NCBI GenBank assembly: GCA_963576565.1
Contig: OY755039.1
Span: forward strand, 27,666,602-27,730,601
Length of the DNA: 64,000 nt
Source: Aspidapion aeneum
Lineage: Eukaryota > Arthropoda > Insecta > Coleoptera > Brentidae
Direction of reading: 5' to 3'
A program made the translations under genes and the position numbers. The notes below the pieces were generated by a model. That model did no database searches. It was not told where the DNA came from and saw only the letters and a list, made by a program, of their open reading frames with translations. Every line of letters starts with the position of its first letter. Position 1 is the first letter of the stretch. Of the stretch, positions 63,652 through 64,000 are shown one piece after another.

Positions 63652-64000
63652 CGGTTTTTTTACCCACCCGTATATTTTATGAAACGTAATATTTTGTACG
63701 CTAGTGATCATTACACAAGTTTTTTAACCACTCTATTACGTGTCAAATACAAATAAAAAAAATTCGTGTTAAACTAACATTTACAATAACTTAGTGGAAT
63801 AACAAATAACCCAAAAAAATTTGATATTCGGGATAGGGCTTTTTTAGTAACACGATATTCTGTCCGTAGTAATTTATGTTTTTATAGTTAAAACTAAGAC
63901 TAATCTTTTGTGTGTGCAAGGATATTTTATATAAGTTTTTTATAGAAGCTTGACACGAAAATACAGAAATAACACGCGCCTTAAAAAATAGCAAAAAACG
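63652..64000. other. Unassigned AT-rich end of window
   Basis: No supported feature. The minus-strand 67-codon frame has no motif. Confidence 0.4.

Noticed and set aside
1..64000. Prokaryotic or viral origin of the window
   Set aside because: No tightly packed genes or ribosome-binding sites; spliced exons, LINEs, PLEs, SINE and BEL/Pao elements show an animal, insect-like genome.

Overview
This is an AT-rich animal chromosome segment, almost certainly from an insect. It holds no operons or prokaryote-like genes. It is a dense mosaic of transposable elements (TEs) of types common in insect genomes: Penelope-like, BEL/Pao LTR, RNase H-bearing and Jockey-type LINEs, ZMYM/TTF-type hAT, mariner and pogo derivatives, and a tRNA-derived SINE. 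I cannot name the species.

Layout. 1-2.8 kb: a dispersed repeat, then a 5'-truncated Penelope-like element (PLE) bounded by 50-bp inverted repeats. 3.2-8.6 kb: a giant inverted duplication built from two foldback-like units, with arms of ~175-bp subrepeats, palindromic cores and short 'word' tandem arrays; a SINE lies inside it. 8.8-10 kb: a relic DNA transposon. 11-14 kb: an internally deleted LINE inserted in a PLE, with an 11-bp target-site duplication (TSD). 14.7-17.3 kb: a LINE tail and the longest hAT copy. 17.8-22.6 kb: two more PLE copies, one split by a 306-bp hAT-type MITE. 24.1-25.7 kb: a decayed mariner-like transposase split by a 927-bp foldback-like element with a 9-bp TSD. 26-36 kb: MITEs, inverted CCAGACTTTTCC arrays, two decayed minus-strand LINEs and two SINE copies. 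35.7-41.5 kb: palindromic MITEs, a hAT derivative with terminal inverted repeats (TIRs) and TSD, a 961-bp TIR element and another word array. 42.3-49.4 kb: an apparently intact BEL/Pao retrotransposon (minus strand) with LTRs that look identical and one open 1806-codon frame. 50.9-55.2 kb: the only convincing host gene, two phase-matched exons on the minus strand (163 residues of N-terminus), whose intron is filled with pogo, hAT and MITE sequence. 56.8-63.7 kb: a GACA-tailed repeat, large palindromic elements and more word arrays.

How the pieces relate. The elements are nested, so insertion order can be read: MITE in PLE, LINE in PLE, foldback element in transposase, LINE against hAT. The BEL/Pao element is the youngest insertion. 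If the host gene continues downstream it lies in that gene's next intron, in the same orientation. The most unusual signal is a recurrent core palindrome (GGGATCCTAG ... CCGAACCGAACC) at four loci. Each lies beside a tandem array with its own ~15-17-nt vocabulary, but all arrays share a TTTTG-N(2-6)-CG-like frame. Most other reading frames are shadows of repeats.
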